NCBI RefSeq assembly: GCF_003363435.1
Contig: NZ_QRCT01000016.1
Coordinates: forward strand, 1 to 64,000
Length of the DNA stretch: 64,000 nucleotides
DNA from: Anaerosacchariphilus polymeriproducens
GTDB taxonomy: Bacteria; Bacillota; Clostridia; Lachnospirales; Lachnospiraceae
Reading direction: 5' to 3'
The notes under the pieces are model-generated. The model saw only the letters and a program-made list of their open reading frames with translations, was not told the DNA's origin and did no database searches. This document shows positions 1-9,291 of the stretch, one piece after another (within the stretch, counting starts at the first letter, position 1; every line of letters starts with the position of its first letter). The translations under genes were made by a program, and so were the position numbers.

Positions 1-112
1 TAGTCAAAAATGCTTGACAGATGATAATTAATTAACCATTTTTACTATACAAAATTATATTTTATTCATATCAAGAATAAACAAATCATATACATAATGC
101 GGGGTGTTAATT

Positions 113-661
113 ATGAATAGTAAATTAAAATACTATCAAATCATTGGAATTATATTTACAATAATTTTTGGTACATTATTACACTTTGCCTATGAATGGT
201 CTGATTTCCATCCATTTGTAGCGCTATTTAGTCCTGTAAATGAATCCGTATGGGAACATTTAAAACTTTTGTTAATCCCATTTCTTCTATTTTCTATTTT
301 TGAATATTTTGTATTGGGTAATGAGTACCCAAATTTGTTAATGTCGAATGCCGTCAGTCTTTTAATTGGTTTGCTTTCTATCATAGTACTTTTTTATACT
401 TATACAGGTATCCTTGGCAGGAATTATCTATTCTTAGACATTTTTATCTTTATATTCAGTGTGATTTTGACTTATGGATTAGGTTATCAATTTACCATAC
501 AAGGAATGTTTTCTAAATTTCTACCTGAAACTGGCCTTGCTCTTATATTTTTCTTGTTATCCATATTCATACTCTTTACATTTAGTCCTCCTAAGTTAAA
601 TCTATTTCTAGATCCAGTTACCGATACCTATGGAGTTTTTCAAATACGTTCAAACAAATGA
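113..661 (+). CDS. DUF6512-like integral membrane protein
   Basis: This is a small membrane protein of unknown function, 182 residues from the ATG at 113. A GTG at 104 is also in frame, but the GGGG at 101-104 sits well for the ATG. About five hydrophobic segments fill most of the length. The first loop holds a conserved-looking stretch around SPVNESVWEHLKLL (residues about 41-55), which I recognise from the DUF6512 group of Firmicute membrane proteins. No catalytic motif is visible. It stands alone and ends in a strong hairpin terminator at 665-698. Confidence 0.6.
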   Translation: MNSKLKYYQIIGIIFTIIFGTLLHFAYEWSDFHPFVALFSPVNESVWEHLKLLLIPFLLFSIFEYFVLGNEYPNLLMSNAVSLLIGLLSIIVLFYTYTGILGRNYLFLDIFIFIFSVILTYGLGYQFTIQGMFSKFLPETGLALIFFLLSIFILFTFSPPKLNLFLDPVTDTYGVFQIRSNK

Positions 662-664
662 ACT

Positions 665-698
665 AAAAAATAGATGCAAAATTATGCATCTATTTTTT
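665..698 (+). terminator. Intrinsic terminator after the DUF6512 gene
   Basis: A 14-base perfect inverted repeat (AAAAAATAGATGCA / TGCATCTATTTTTT) with a six-base loop starts just after the stop codon. It ends in a T run, so it can terminate from the left. It also shows that the next small gene is transcribed separately. Confidence 0.85.
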
Positions 699-758
699 AT
701 ACTATTTTTATTTTACTTTTTATGTTACAATATATGTCAAAACATTGGAGGTGATTTT

Positions 759-992
759 GTGAAACATATTAAACGAATCTTAGCATTAATTGGTTTAATA
801 CTTCTGCTTGGTCTTTATTTATTAACATTCATTTTCGCACTTTTTGATAACGATAGTACAAAGCTATTATTTAAAGCTAGTTTATTTTCTACTATTGCCA
901 TTCCAACACTAATTTATATCTATACTTATATATACAAATTAATCAAAAAATATTATGGTAAGGATAAAGAAAATATTGATAATCAAAAATAG
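759..992 (+). CDS. Small two-helix membrane protein, function unknown
   Basis: The product is 77 residues from a GTG at 759, preceded by GGAGGTG at 747-753. A longer reading frame runs upstream but would cross the terminator at 665-698, so I reject it. Two hydrophobic segments (about residues 5-29 and 36-58) suggest a helical hairpin in the membrane, followed by a charged tail rich in Lys and Asp. I do not recognise a family. It converges on the HAD hydrolase gene with only five bases between. Confidence 0.55.
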   Translation: MKHIKRILALIGLILLLGLYLLTFIFALFDNDSTKLLFKASLFSTIAIPTLIYIYTYIYKLIKKYYGKDKENIDNQK

Positions 993-997
993 AAGTT

Positions 998-1603
998 TTA
1001 CCACTCTACACCGAGATTATGCAGCTCTTTTTCTGCTTTTTCTTTAGAGGTAAATAAAATGGTATGAAACCCAAAAGGTTTTGCACCTTCTAAATTCTTC
1101 CTATTATCATCTAAGAAAACAGCACGTTCCGGCTTGATATTAAACTTCTCAATAAAAATTTGATAGATTTCTCTTTCCGGTTTTATCTTTTTTATATCAA
1201 AAGAGAAAAGACCTCCATCCATCTCTTTATGGAATTTCATTTCTTTTTCTCCCTGTACTAATGTTCTTTTTGAAAAGTTCGATAAGTAGTATACTTTATA
1301 GCCTTTTGCTCGTAGTCTTCGAATCCAGTTTTCTGTATAATCATACACTTCTATGGTTTTTCCCAAGTTGGCAAAAACCTCTTTTATCTGCTTCTTATAC
1401 TCTGGTCTGTTTCTGATAAAAAGCGCTAACATCTCTTGGTCTGTTAATTCTCCTCTATCATATTCATTCCATTGTGGACTTAAAAACATAGCCTCTGCAA
1501 TTGATTGATACAAGTCTTCTGAGTATTGAAAAGACCTTAAATACTTTTCCCAGCAGAAATTTACCATTACCATTCCAATATCAAAAACTATTGTATCAAT
1601 CAT
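998..1603 (-). CDS. HAD-superfamily hydrolase (YihX-like)
   Basis: This is a soluble 201-residue HAD phosphatase-fold protein. Motif I reads FDIGMVMVNF at the N-terminus, the form seen in YihX-like sugar-phosphatase relatives, but the usual second Asp (DxD) is replaced by Gly, as in that subgroup. A motif-III Lys (FDIKKIKPE, about residue 137) and a motif-IV acidic stretch (AVFLDDNRKN, about 160) are present. Family members usually dephosphorylate small phosphosugars; the substrate here is unknown. It follows purA by 14 bases and may be co-transcribed with it. Confidence 0.75.
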   Translation of the reverse strand: MIDTIVFDIGMVMVNFCWEKYLRSFQYSEDLYQSIAEAMFLSPQWNEYDRGELTDQEMLALFIRNRPEYKKQIKEVFANLGKTIEVYDYTENWIRRLRAKGYKVYYLSNFSKRTLVQGEKEMKFHKEMDGGLFSFDIKKIKPEREIYQIFIEKFNIKPERAVFLDDNRKNLEGAKPFGFHTILFTSKEKAEKELHNLGVEW

Positions 1604-1617
1604 TTGTATCTTCTCCT

Positions 1618-2892
1618 TTATCTATATATAATATCGTTTCTTCCTGGTCCATTTGAGATTAATTTTATAGGATAACCTATTTTTTCTTCTACGAACTCAA
1701 TATATTTTCTACAATTTTCTGGTAATTCCTTATATTCTGTAATTCCACGAATATCCTGTTTCCAGCCGGGTAAAATTTCAAATACAGGTTTGGCTTTTTC
1801 CAAAAGGTATGTCGTTGGAAAATCGGTCGTCACTTTACCATCAATTTCATATCCTACACAAACAGGAATTTCTTCTAAATATCCCAATACATCCAATACT
1901 GTAAATGCTACATCTGTGGTACCCTGAATTCTACATCCATATTTTGAAGCAACACAGTCAAACCAGCCCATACGTCTTGGACGACCTGTGGTCGCACCAT
2001 ACTCGCCGCCATCTCCTCCTCTTCTTCTCAGTTCATCTGCCTCTTCACCAAAAATTTCACTTACAAAGGCTCCAGCCCCTACTGCACTTGAATACGCCTT
2101 ACATACAGTAATTACCTTTTTAATTTCATAAGGAGGAATTCCTGCCCCAATTGCTCCGTATGCTGCCAAAGTAGACGAAGAAGTAACCATCGGATAAATA
2201 CCATGATCAGGATCTTTCAAAGAACCTAACTGACCTTCCAACAAAATTTCTTTTCCTTCTTTGATTGCTTGATCTAAAAATGCAGAAACATCACAAACAT
2301 ATGGTGCAATCATATCTTTATATTCTTTTAATTCTTTTACGATCTCTTCCGGAATCAGAAGCGGTTTATGATATAAATGTTCTAATAGTACATTTTTGGT
2401 CTCACAAATTCTGTTCACTTTTTCAATTATTAATTCATCATCGAATAATTCACTTACTTGAAAACCGATTTTGGCATATTTATCAGAGTAAAATGGTGCA
2501 ATCCCAGATTTCGTAGAACCAAAAGACTTTCCTGCCAAACGTTCTTCTTCATACTCATCAAATAAAATATGATACGACATAACAATTTGAGCTCGATCTG
2601 ATACTAATATTTTAGGCATCGGTACCCCTTGTTTCACGATTTCTTTAATTTCTTCAAATAGTACCGGTACATTTAATGCAACTCCATTACCTATAATACT
2701 TGTAGTATGATCATAGAATACACCTGAAGGAAGGGTATGTAATGCAAATTTACCATAATCATTTACTATCGTATGACCAGCATTCGCCCCGCCCTGATAA
2801 CGGACAATAATATCCGCTTCCTTTCCTAACATATCTGTAATCTTTCCTTTTCCTTCATCGCCCCAATTTGCACCTACAACTGCTTTTACCAT
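1618..2892 (-). CDS. purA: Adenylosuccinate synthetase
   Basis: PurA joins IMP and aspartate using GTP, the first step from IMP to AMP. The N-terminal VGANWGDEGKGKI is the family's GTP-binding P-loop, with catalytic Asp and His following in NAGHTIV. The distal signature around TTGRPRRMGWFD is also present. The start is the ATG at 2892, with an AGGAGG site at 2898-2903; seven more in-frame residues lie upstream and are unlikely to be translated. The length of 424 is normal. The rest of the purine genes seen here (purC, purF, purB) are 20 kb away. Confidence 0.96.
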   Translation of the reverse strand: MVKAVVGANWGDEGKGKITDMLGKEADIIVRYQGGANAGHTIVNDYGKFALHTLPSGVFYDHTTSIIGNGVALNVPVLFEEIKEIVKQGVPMPKILVSDRAQIVMSYHILFDEYEEERLAGKSFGSTKSGIAPFYSDKYAKIGFQVSELFDDELIIEKVNRICETKNVLLEHLYHKPLLIPEEIVKELKEYKDMIAPYVCDVSAFLDQAIKEGKEILLEGQLGSLKDPDHGIYPMVTSSSTLAAYGAIGAGIPPYEIKKVITVCKAYSSAVGAGAFVSEIFGEEADELRRRGGDGGEYGATTGRPRRMGWFDCVASKYGCRIQGTTDVAFTVLDVLGYLEEIPVCVGYEIDGKVTTDFPTTYLLEKAKPVFEILPGWKQDIRGITEYKELPENCRKYIEFVEEKIGYPIKLISNGPGRNDIIYR

Positions 2893-2966
2893 AAAATGCC
2901 TCCTATTTATCAATTTAAAATATTCTCTACATTATGCATAGATATAGTTTTCTGTTTTGCTTCTAA

Positions 2967-2995
2967 ATTATACTATAATTTTGACCATAAGTAAA
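2967..2995 (-). promoter_or_regulatory. Probable promoter of purA
   Basis: On the minus strand a TATAAT lies at 2972-2967 with TTTACT 17 bases upstream. An overlapping pair, TTGATT and TATAGT, also has a 17-base spacer. Either places the start of transcription about 65-75 bases before the purA ATG. Confidence 0.5.
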
Positions 2996-3177
2996 ATCAA
3001 TATAGATTATACTTGATATAACTATAACTTATGCACTATGTCATTTAACTTACACTTATATGATTTTATCATCCTTATTTAAGGTAAATATTAAAAAATT
3101 ACTTACAAAATATTAATTATTTGTTTCAAAATACTTCTTATGGTTAACATATAATATTCCTTGTGTTAATATTTTCC

Positions 3178-3218
3178 ATATATTTAGGTATTACAATCAC
3201 CCCCCTACCTAAATATAT
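3178..3218. repeat. 13-base perfect inverted repeat upstream of phytase
   Basis: ATATATTTAGGTA (3178-3190) is exactly complementary to TACCTAAATATAT (3206-3218), with a 15-base loop containing a run of C. There is no T tract, so it is not a typical terminator. It could be an operator or an RNA hairpin. It lies in the 405-base gap between purA and the phytase gene, where I see no coding sequence. Confidence 0.6.
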
Positions 3219-3233
3219 ACTATTAACATAAAT

Positions 3234-3249
3234 GTGTGAGTGCTCACAC
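3234..3249. promoter_or_regulatory. Short palindrome, possible operator of the phytase gene
   Basis: GTGTGAG TG CTCACAC is a perfect dyad with seven-base arms centred 57 bases before the phytase start codon. The position fits a repressor or activator site at the promoter. The binding protein is unknown. Confidence 0.45.
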
Positions 3250-3297
3250 TAGAAACTATTCACAACACAATACTATTAACTAGATTGGAGGAATTAA

Positions 3298-4674
3298 ATG
3301 TTTAAAGAAAGAATGTATTGGAAACTAGGTGTTACAGTAAGTATGCTTACTGCGACATGCTTAATTGCGAAACCACCCGTATTTGCCAGCGATGATGTCA
3401 AAACTGTATATCCTGTAGTAGAAACAACTCCTGCGCACAATATTGGTGATAATGCGGATGACACATGTGTATGGGTCAATCCAGATGATGAAGAAGACAG
3501 CTTAATTATAGGTGATGATAAACACGGCGGTCTTATAACATGGAATTTAGATGGTACGGAAAATCAATATCTAGACGCAAAAAGTTATCTGAACAACTTA
3601 GATATCCGTTATAATTTTAAGTTGGGAAATCAATTAGTCGCACTGGTTGGTGCTGTAGACGAATCTGATAAATGCCTAAGTTTTTATAAGGTCAATTCCG
3701 TTACAAGAGAAGTTGCAAAAGTTGGAGACATTGCTCTTAACAAAGAAAAACCTTATGGGGGCTGTATGTACAAAAGCCCAAAAACCGGTAAAATTTACTT
3801 TTTTGTAAACTGGAAAGATGGTACCGTACAACAATGGGAAATTAACGGTGACAACGGAACAATAAAAGGAAATCTTGCACGTACATTTAATGTAGGAAGC
3901 CAAGTTGAAGGATGTGTTGCAGATGATGAATTAGGCAGCTTTTACATTGGTGAAGAAAATGTTGGATTATGGAAATATGGTGCCGAACCTAGCGATGGAG
4001 ATAAGAGAACTTCTGTGGATAACGTAAATGCTTCTGCAGGAGGTCATCTGACGGCAGACGTAGAAGGTGTCACATTATATTATGGTGACCACAAAGATAA
4101 AGGTTACATTATCTGCTCAAGTCAAGGAAATAATACCTTCCAAGTTTACGATAGAAAAAGCAATAAATTTCTTGGAGCTTTTACGGTAGGGGCTACAAAT
4201 ACCATTGATGAAACAACAGAAACAGACGGTTGCGATGTTAGTAATGTCGATTTTGGCGGTCATTTCTCAAATGGTATGTTCATATGTCATGACCATTCTA
4301 ATGATGGTACAGAATTTTCAAATCATAAAGTAGTACCATGGAAGTCTATTGCAAAAGCACTTAAATTAAATGAAAAATCTGATTATGATCCAACGAAAGG
4401 AACCAACAAAGCTCCGAAGATGGAAGATATCAAAGATACTTCAGTTAAGGCAAATCATACACTTTCATTAAATATAAAGACTTCAGATCCTGATAATCAT
4501 GATTTGGATCATTACGTACTCAACTTGCCTAAAGGTGCCGTATTTAATGAAAAAACAAAACAATTCAGCTGGACTCCTAATGCAAATCAAATTGGCAGTC
4601 ATAAAGTTAAATTTGTAGTAACTGATGGATATGAAATTGATGATGAATCCGTAGAAATCAAAGTTACAAAATAA
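3298..4674 (+). CDS. Secreted beta-propeller phytase with C-terminal Ig-like domain
   Basis: This enzyme probably releases phosphate from phytate outside the cell. The first 30 residues form a signal peptide ending in VFA-S. Residues about 38-355 match the beta-propeller (calcium-dependent) phytase family: DNADDTCVWVNP near the start, LIIGDDKHGGL, the YNFKLG strand, and the diagnostic EGCVADDELGSFYIGEE near residue 204. Acidic residues that would bind calcium and substrate are abundant. Residues about 370-458 form a separate immunoglobulin/cadherin-like domain (SDPDNHDLDHY, then FSWTPNANQIG) that may bind the wall or a polymer. GGAGG lies eight bases before the ATG. It is monocistronic. The fold assignment is firm; the substrate is inferred from the family. 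Confidence 0.9.
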   Translation: MFKERMYWKLGVTVSMLTATCLIAKPPVFASDDVKTVYPVVETTPAHNIGDNADDTCVWVNPDDEEDSLIIGDDKHGGLITWNLDGTENQYLDAKSYLNNLDIRYNFKLGNQLVALVGAVDESDKCLSFYKVNSVTREVAKVGDIALNKEKPYGGCMYKSPKTGKIYFFVNWKDGTVQQWEINGDNGTIKGNLARTFNVGSQVEGCVADDELGSFYIGEENVGLWKYGAEPSDGDKRTSVDNVNASAGGHLTADVEGVTLYYGDHKDKGYIICSSQGNNTFQVYDRKSNKFLGAFTVGATNTIDETTETDGCDVSNVDFGGHFSNGMFICHDHSNDGTEFSNHKVVPWKSIAKALKLNEKSDYDPTKGTNKAPKMEDIKDTSVKANHTLSLNIKTSDPDNHDLDHYVLNLPKGAVFNEKTKQFSWTPNANQIGSHKVKFVVTDGYEIDDESVEIKVTK

Positions 4675-4682
4675 TATCAGAA

Positions 4683-4721
4683 AAAAGCCTCAAGCAGTCT
4701 GTTCTTACGCTTGAGGCTTTT
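4683..4721. terminator. Bidirectional terminator between phytase and LysR gene
   Basis: AAAAGCCTCAAGC (4683-4695) pairs with GCTTGAGGCTTTT (4709-4721). A or T runs flank both sides, so it can stop transcription from the phytase gene on the plus strand and from the rib/lysR unit on the minus strand. Confidence 0.85.
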
Positions 4722-4726
4722 CATAT

Positions 4727-5608
4727 TCAAACCAAATATTGAAGCAGTTTCGTCGCTGCTGATGAAATTGGTAGTTTTTCATCAGTAACGATACAAAAAT
4801 CACGTTTAGGAATCTCTTTTTCAAATTTAAGTTGAAACAGTTCTCCAGAATCAATATATTTTTGTGCAAAGTCCTTGACTACCCCTGCAACTCCTAAATT
4901 CTTCAATGCAAATTGAACTAACATATCACTGATAGCAAATTCAAATTCCGGATATAAAATTACATCATTCTCTTTTAGAAATTTATCTACATATCCTCTT
5001 GTACTCGTATTCCCTTCTAAACAGATTATTGGTAATTTTTCTAATTCTTTATAGCTTAGTTTTTTACCTTGTAAATGTTTAAATCTGGACCCGGCTACAA
5101 AAACGTCTTCTATTTCTCTTACTTTTTGTATTTTTAAATCCTGTGTTTCTAATAGAGGCGAACTTACCACCCCAAAATCAATTTTACCTTCTTTGATATA
5201 ACTTAATGTTTCAGGGGTAGGTCCATTTGTCACAGATATTTTAATTTTAGGGTATTTCTCATGAAACACTTCCAAAAAAGAAAGCAAGTAAAACTGAAGT
5301 GTCATATCACTTGCTCCTATTCTAATTTCTCCAGCTTCTAACTCTTGTAATTCCTGAAATTTCTTCTCTCCCAACAAAATGGTTTCATATCCTCTTTTGA
5401 TATAAGAATACAGAACTTCTCCTTCTGAAGTCAAATGCACACCTTTGGACGTCCTGACAAACAGTGCGCTTCCTAATGCCTTTTCCAATTGTTTTACTGC
5501 CTGACTTACTGCTGGTTGAGATATTGATAATTCTTCTGCTGCTATCGTAATGCTCTTATACTTTCCTACATAATAAAAAATCTTATAGTACTCTAAATTA
5601 ACATACAT
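4727..5608 (-). CDS. LysR-family transcriptional regulator
   Basis: The 293-residue protein has the LysR layout: an N-terminal winged helix-turn-helix (residues about 1-62; the ITIAAEELSISQPAVSQAVKQLE region) and a C-terminal periplasmic-binding-like effector domain (about 90-290). The effector is not deducible. The gene starts 28 bases after the ribH stop on the same strand with only a weak ribosome site (AAGG), and no terminator separates them. It is therefore probably the last gene of the FMN-controlled riboflavin transcript, an unusual partner for that pathway. Confidence 0.88.
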   Translation of the reverse strand: MYVNLEYYKIFYYVGKYKSITIAAEELSISQPAVSQAVKQLEKALGSALFVRTSKGVHLTSEGEVLYSYIKRGYETILLGEKKFQELQELEAGEIRIGASDMTLQFYLLSFLEVFHEKYPKIKISVTNGPTPETLSYIKEGKIDFGVVSSPLLETQDLKIQKVREIEDVFVAGSRFKHLQGKKLSYKELEKLPIICLEGNTSTRGYVDKFLKENDVILYPEFEFAISDMLVQFALKNLGVAGVVKDFAQKYIDSGELFQLKFEKEIPKRDFCIVTDEKLPISSAATKLLQYLV

Positions 5609-5636
5609 ATTTTGTACCGAACCTTAAACGTAAAAT

Positions 5637-6098
5637 TTATATTTCTTTTAGTAAATTCACCATTTCTACAGCAGATAACGCACAATCATATCCCTTATTT
5701 CCTGCTTTTGTTCCCGCTCTTTCAATTGCCTGTTCAATATTTTCTGTTGTTACAACACCGAAAATAACCGGAATTCCCGTTTCTAATCCTACATGCGCAA
5801 CACCTTTAGAAACCTCATTACAAACATAATCATAATGTGTAGTTGCACCTCTGATAACTGCTCCAAGACATATAACCGCATCATACTTATTACTTTTTGC
5901 CATTTTGGAGGCAACTAAAGGTATTTCGAATGCACCGGGAACCCATGCTACTTCAATATTTTCTTCTTTTACATCATGTCTTGTCAAACCATCAATTGCT
6001 CCACTTAACAATTTAGATACAATAAATTCATTAAATCTGGCTGCTACAATTCCCACTTTCATTCCATCTGCTACTAATTTTCCTTCATATACTTTCAT
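5637..6098 (-). CDS. ribH: 6,7-dimethyl-8-ribityllumazine synthase
   Basis: RibH condenses the pyrimidine from RibD with the four-carbon unit from RibB to give lumazine, the penultimate riboflavin intermediate. The 153-residue length is standard. The substrate-binding GAFEIP segment (residues 55-60) and [10 protein letters not shown] with the catalytic His88 are present. AAGGAG precedes the ATG. It is the fourth gene of the rib operon. Confidence 0.96.
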   Translation of the reverse strand: MKVYEGKLVADGMKVGIVAARFNEFIVSKLLSGAIDGLTRHDVKEENIEVAWVPGAFEIPLVASKMAKSNKYDAVICLGAVIRGATTHYDYVCNEVSKGVAHVGLETGIPVIFGVVTTENIEQAIERAGTKAGNKGYDCALSAVEMVNLLKEI

Positions 6099-6164
6099 TT
6101 TCTTTCTCCTTTTTCCTTTTTTGTTGTTATCAGTTCTAATTATTTATCATTTATACCTGCATGA

Positions 6165-7400
6165 TTACAATATTTGATGTATAGATTCTTGTATTGAATC
6201 ATCGATTTCTAAAATATGTCCCATTTTCTTTTTTTTGGTTCGTAAGTAAAAAGCATCAAACTTATTTGGTTTCATTTCAATAGGAACTCTTTCCACAACA
6301 TTCATACCACTATTCTTTAACTGTGATATCTTATCCGGATTATTCGTCATAAGTCTTACCTGATTGATTCCTAAATCATTGAGCATCTGACTTGCGATGA
6401 AATATTCTCTTAGATCCTCTTCAAAACCAAGTGCAAGATTCGCTTCTACTGTATCCATTCCTTGGTCTTGTAAATGATAAGCTTTTAACTTATTAATAAG
6501 ACCTATTCCTCTACCTTCCTGTCTCATATACAGTAACACGCCTCTGCCTTCTTTTTCAATCTGTCTCATTGCTGCTGCATATTGTTCTCCACAATCACAG
6601 CGGGAAGAGCCAAATGTATCGCCTGTCAGGCATTCGGAATGTACACGGCAAAGTACAGGTGCTCCATCAGCCACATCACCTTTTACTAATGCTACATGAT
6701 GTTCACCATTTACTTTATTAACATAACCATAAATTTCAAACTTGCCGTATTTAGTCGGCATCTCAGCTTTTACGATTCGTTCAACTAAAATCTCTGTACT
6801 TTTTCTATACTCTATTAAATCTTTAATTGTAATAAATTTTAGTTGGTATTGTTGTGCAAATTCTATTAACTGTGAAGTACGCATCATTGTTCCATCTTCT
6901 GCCATAATCTCGCAGCATAGCCCACATTCTTTTAAGCCCGCTAATCTTAATAAATCAACCGTTGCTTCTGTATGACCATCACGCTCTAAAACACCATAAG
7001 GCTTGGAAACTAATGGAAACATATGACCCGGTCTTCTAAACTCTTCAGGTCTTACCCCTTCTTCCACACATTTTCTAGCAGTAATTCCTCTCTCTTCTGC
7101 AGAGATTCCAGTTGTTGTATCTATGTGATCAATCGAAACTGTAAAAGCAGTTTCATGATTATCTGTATTTTTGGTCACCATTTGTGACAAAAAAAGCTTG
7201 TCTGCAATTTGCTGGCTCATAGGCATACAAATTAATCCTTTTGCCTTTGCGGCCATAAAATTCACATTCTCTGTTGTAGCAAATTCAGCAGCGCAAATTA
7301 AATCTCCTTCATTTTCTCTTCCTTCATCATCTGTTACTATAATTAATTTTCCATCCTTTAAATCTTCTAACGCTTCAAGTATTGTATTATATTTAAACAT
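6165..7400 (-). CDS. ribBA: Bifunctional DHBP synthase / GTP cyclohydrolase II
   Basis: The N-terminal half (about 1-200) is 3,4-dihydroxy-2-butanone-4-phosphate synthase, with the acidic metal and substrate loop [11 protein letters not shown] (24-34). The C-terminal half (about 205-411) is GTP cyclohydrolase II, which opens GTP in the first step of riboflavin synthesis. Its zinc ligands are Cys257, Cys268 and Cys270 in SECLTG...SSRCDCG, and the arginine motif RQEGRGIGL follows. This is the usual fused Firmicute arrangement at normal length. It lies 12 bases after ribE. Confidence 0.96.
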   Translation of the reverse strand: MFKYNTILEALEDLKDGKLIIVTDDEGRENEGDLICAAEFATTENVNFMAAKAKGLICMPMSQQIADKLFLSQMVTKNTDNHETAFTVSIDHIDTTTGISAEERGITARKCVEEGVRPEEFRRPGHMFPLVSKPYGVLERDGHTEATVDLLRLAGLKECGLCCEIMAEDGTMMRTSQLIEFAQQYQLKFITIKDLIEYRKSTEILVERIVKAEMPTKYGKFEIYGYVNKVNGEHHVALVKGDVADGAPVLCRVHSECLTGDTFGSSRCDCGEQYAAAMRQIEKEGRGVLLYMRQEGRGIGLINKLKAYHLQDQGMDTVEANLALGFEEDLREYFIASQMLNDLGINQVRLMTNNPDKISQLKNSGMNVVERVPIEMKPNKFDAFYLRTKKKKMGHILEIDDSIQESIHQIL

Positions 7401-7412
7401 GATATCATCTCC

Positions 7413-8060
7413 TTAAAATCCGTTTTTTATTAAATAATCAAGTGTAATATTACTATCTTTCTCTTCTTTTGCAGGTTGCATTAAAAATTGTTCTATATAT
7501 TTTCCTACCATATCATTTTCTAAATTTACAATATCACCTATTTTTTTTTGCAAAAGTGTTGTTTCATTCCCTGTATGGGGAATAATTGTTATCGAAAATC
7601 CTTTTTCATCAACAGAGGAGACTGTAAGGCTGATTCCATCTACTGTAACAGAACCTTTATGAATTATATATCTTAATATTTCCTGAGATGCATGAATTGT
7701 AATCCAGGTTGCAATTCCATCCATATCTTTCTTAGCTATCACTCCAGTACCATCAACATGTCCTAAAACTATATGACCGCCAAACCTGCCATTTGCCGCC
7801 ATCGCCCGCTCCAAATTTACTTTGCTTCCAATTTTCAGCCTGCCTAAAGAACTTCTTTTCAAAGTTTCTCCTGAAACATCAGCTGTGAAAGTATCTTTTT
7901 TCAAATCAGTCACTGTTAAACAAACCCCATTAACAGCTACACTATCTCCCAATTTCAAATCTTCAAAAATTATATTTCCCTTTAATGTTAAATGTGATGA
8001 ATTTACTCCTTTTTTGATTTCTATTACTTCACCCATTTCTTCTATAATTCCTGTAAACAT
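7413..8060 (-). CDS. ribE: Riboflavin synthase alpha subunit
   Basis: RibE dismutates two lumazine molecules into riboflavin. The 215 residues contain the two tandem lumazine-binding barrels typical of the trimeric enzyme, starting with MFTGIIEEMG and repeating at about residue 98 (GHIVLGHVDGTG). A short, charged C-terminal tail follows. It lies four bases downstream of ribD, so translation is probably coupled. Confidence 0.95.
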   Translation of the reverse strand: MFTGIIEEMGEVIEIKKGVNSSHLTLKGNIIFEDLKLGDSVAVNGVCLTVTDLKKDTFTADVSGETLKRSSLGRLKIGSKVNLERAMAANGRFGGHIVLGHVDGTGVIAKKDMDGIATWITIHASQEILRYIIHKGSVTVDGISLTVSSVDEKGFSITIIPHTGNETTLLQKKIGDIVNLENDMVGKYIEQFLMQPAKEEKDSNITLDYLIKNGF

Positions 8061-8064
8061 TCCT

Positions 8065-9150
8065 TCACCTCTTTACGATATACTCTAACAGCAAGTCTTG
8101 ATCAAACCGTTCCTGATTTATTAATTCCAGGTTTATACAATCATTCGGAAACTCTACTCCTCTTCCTCCAACCGGGCTGATTGCCATAATACCGCCAAAA
8201 ATTTTGGGAGCTACATAGGCTTGCACTCTGTTTACAATTCCCTCTGTTAATGCAGCATAATTTAATGTTCCACCGCCCTCTAGAAGAATACTATCAATAC
8301 CTTCCTCACCTATTCGTTTCATTAATTCTCTTAAGTCAATATGCCCATTCTTCAAAGGAATGATGAGAACTTTACAGCCAAAGGATTCTAAAGTCTTTAT
8401 TTTTCCGTTATCCGTTGAACCGGTCGCAATATATGTTTCTAACCGATTTGCAGATTGAACTATCTTAGATTCTAATGGAATCTGCAATTTACTATCACAA
8501 ATAATTCGTATTGGATTTTTCCCATTTGATAACCTACAGGTCAACAGTGGATCATCATTTATCACCGTATTTATTCCTACCATAATACCAGAATAATGAT
8601 TTCTTGATTTATGCACATGATTTCTAGCTTTTTCTCCAGTAATCCATTTCGATTCCCCTGTATAAGTTGCTATTTTTCCATCTAAGGTCATAGCATATTT
8701 CATAACTACATACGGAAGTTTTGTCTTGATATAATGAAAAAATACATGATTCAATTCCAAACATTCTTTTTCCAAAACTCCGGTTACAACTTCAATATTA
8801 TGTTCCCTCAAAATCTTAATTCCGCCCCCAGCCACTGCAGGATTTGGGTCAACCGAACCAATAACTACTTTCTTGATACCATTTTTTATGATTGCTTCTG
8901 TACATGGTGGAGTCTTCCCGTAATGACAACAAGGTTCTAATGTAACATACATGGTGCCCCCCTTCATGGATTCCATACAATATAAAATTGCGTTTCTCTC
9001 GGCATGATATTCTCCATATTTCTCATGATACCCTTTTGAAATAATTTGATTATCTTTTACAATCACTGCTCCGACCATAGGATTTGGATTGGTCCATCCA
9101 CAACCTTTCTTAGCTAATTCAAGAGCTATTCTCATGTAATGCTCATCCAT
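8065..9150 (-). CDS. ribD: Bifunctional pyrimidine deaminase/reductase
   Basis: RibD carries out the second and third steps after GTP ring opening. The N-terminal deaminase domain (about 1-145) shows the zinc motif HAERNA and EPCCHYGKTPPC. The C-terminal reductase domain (about 146-361) binds NADPH and contains the LLEGGGTLN stretch. I choose the ATG at 9150 because AAAGGGG lies eight bases upstream; a GTG at 9159 is in frame but too close to that site. It is the first gene after the FMN riboswitch. Confidence 0.95.
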   Translation of the reverse strand: MDEHYMRIALELAKKGCGWTNPNPMVGAVIVKDNQIISKGYHEKYGEYHAERNAILYCMESMKGGTMYVTLEPCCHYGKTPPCTEAIIKNGIKKVVIGSVDPNPAVAGGGIKILREHNIEVVTGVLEKECLELNHVFFHYIKTKLPYVVMKYAMTLDGKIATYTGESKWITGEKARNHVHKSRNHYSGIMVGINTVINDDPLLTCRLSNGKNPIRIICDSKLQIPLESKIVQSANRLETYIATGSTDNGKIKTLESFGCKVLIIPLKNGHIDLRELMKRIGEEGIDSILLEGGGTLNYAALTEGIVNRVQAYVAPKIFGGIMAISPVGGRGVEFPNDCINLELINQERFDQDLLLEYIVKR

Positions 9151-9222
9151 TAATAGCACCCCTTTCTTAAATTTAATTTAATAAAGTACGACTCATCAAC
9201 TCCCAGATCCATTTCAATAAAA

Positions 9223-9249
9223 AATGCCCCAAGAAATCTTCGGGGCATT
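9223..9249 (-). terminator. Terminator of the FMN riboswitch
   Basis: In the minus-strand RNA AATGCCCC pairs with GGGGCATT around an 11-base loop and is followed by a T run, 73 bases before the ribD start. Its left arm and loop are also complementary to the 5' strand of the aptamer, which is the expected switch between termination and read-through. Confidence 0.9.
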
Positions 9250-9291
9250 CTGTTCTTAGAATAAAATTAAATACCATTTTATAATTAAAAA

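Noticed and set aside
1-103. TTGACA at 14-19 as a promoter for the first gene
   Set aside because: No good -10 box lies 16-18 bases downstream; the nearest TATACA is 27 bases away.
630-758. Upstream 43-codon extension of the 77-residue membrane protein
   Set aside because: It would pass through the strong terminator at 665-698 and ignore the GGAGGTG site before the GTG at 759.
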